Source: Streptomyces sp. ML-6 (lineage in GTDB: Bacteria > Actinomycetota > Actinomycetes > Streptomycetales > Streptomycetaceae). Taken from it: DNA of 64,000 nucleotides. Shown here piece after piece: positions 63,766-64,000 of this stretch. The notes under the pieces were generated by a model that saw only the letters and a program-made list of their open reading frames with translations, had not been told where the DNA came from and made no database searches. The stretch lies in assembly GCF_030116705.1 (NCBI RefSeq), contig NZ_JAOTIK010000001.1:6352501-6416500 (forward strand). Direction: 5' to 3'. The position numbers and the translations under genes were made by a program. Every line of letters begins with the position of its first letter. The stretch's first letter is position 1.

Positions 63766-64000
63766 TTAGATGACGCTGCCGGTCCAGTGCTTGGCCGGTG
63801 CCTTGATGTCGGTGCCGGTACTGGTGAAGGTGAACAGGGAGTCGATCCGGCGGCCGTCGGCAGTGGTTCCGGCGCGGTAGAGGACGCCGATGTCGTCCTT
63901 GCCGTCCTTGTCGTAGTCGCCGGATGTCAGTCCGCTGTTGTTCCAGTTGAACGCGCCGGTGCTGGCCCAGACTTCGCGGGGGGCGGCGAGGTCGGTGCCG
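63766..64000 (-). CDS. FG-GAP/VCBS-repeat protein, C-terminal fragment
   Basis: The window ends inside a minus-strand gene whose last 78 codons end at TAA (63766-63768). The text contains SGDYDKDGKDDIGVLYR, the calcium-binding DxDxDGxxD pattern of FG-GAP/VCBS repeats, followed by IDSLFTFTSTG and a terminal HWTGSVI. Streptomyces proteins with such repeats are usually secreted. Only the terminal repeat is visible, so the catalytic part, if any, is unknown. Confidence 0.8.
   Translation of the reverse strand, partial: GTDLAAPREVWASTGAFNWNNSGLTSGDYDKDGKDDIGVLYRAGTTADGRRIDSLFTFTSTGTDIKAPAKHWTGSVI

Overview
The window is high-GC actinobacterial chromosome, almost certainly from a Streptomyces. Codon third positions are nearly all G or C, GTG starts are frequent, and both the developmental gene whiI and a coproporphyrin-dependent haem block are present. 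From memory, the gene order matches the S. coelicolor core around SCO5999-SCO6070 (acnA, ngcEFG, rok7B7, xylFGH, dxs ... whiI, hemE ... murC). I saw no insertion sequence, prophage, CRISPR array, tRNA or rRNA.

Layout. (1) 1-4120: the start of an unidentified minus-strand gene, then aconitase acnA with a palindromic operator-like site and an iron-box-like site upstream, then a histidine phosphatase preceded by a ten-copy hexamer microsatellite. (2) 4732-13327: a sugar-import island. The chitin-sugar ABC importer genes ngcEFG and the xylose ABC importer genes xylFGH flank the ROK regulator rok7B7, and a perfect 18-bp palindrome lies just before xylF. (3) 13597-17663: dxs (isoprenoid precursors), a cationic amino-acid permease and a NYN-type nuclease gene. 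(4) 17701-30736: a cell-surface glycopolymer locus. It has an LCP ligase, galE, a beta-propeller protein, a Stealth sugar-phosphotransferase, an unknown protein, a GT4-Stealth fusion, a PIG-L deacetylase-propeller fusion and an SGNH-esterase-like protein. (5) 30895-36658: the fatty-acid beta-oxidation pair fadB-fadA, RNase D, and whiI behind a sigma-WhiG-type promoter. (6) 37034-42658: a DUF3000 gene and the haem genes hemE, hemY(G) and hemQ, with a CoA-disulfide-reductase-like gene on the opposite strand. (7) 42823-46051: a three-gene operon made of a DUF692 (MNIO-type) enzyme and two TIGR04222 membrane proteins, one with a repetitive Cys/Gly tail. This is the best candidate for an undescribed modification system. 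(8) 46236-58765: mostly housekeeping and small accessory genes: GNAT, PTH2, AIM24, a small ABC exporter whose ATPase seems to start at CTG, a NodB deacetylase, PhoX, OsmC, ZapE, a RibD-like reductase, murC and msrB. (9) 59003-64000: a GAP1-type conflict-system protein, a DUF397/XRE pair divergent from a small HATPase, and the C-terminus of an FG-GAP/VCBS-type protein at the window edge.

How the parts work together. The sugar island ties uptake of chitin-derived and plant-derived sugars to one ROK regulator. In the surface locus, GalE would supply UDP-galactose, the GT4 and Stealth domains would build a phosphate-linked glycan, the PIG-L and SGNH proteins would edit N-acetyl or O-acetyl groups, and the LCP protein would attach the product to peptidoglycan. 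HemE, HemY and HemQ are the early and late steps of the Gram-positive coproporphyrin haem route. The DUF692 operon probably modifies cysteines in the tail of a membrane-anchored substrate. Functions come from motifs read in the translations and remembered family knowledge. No database search was run.
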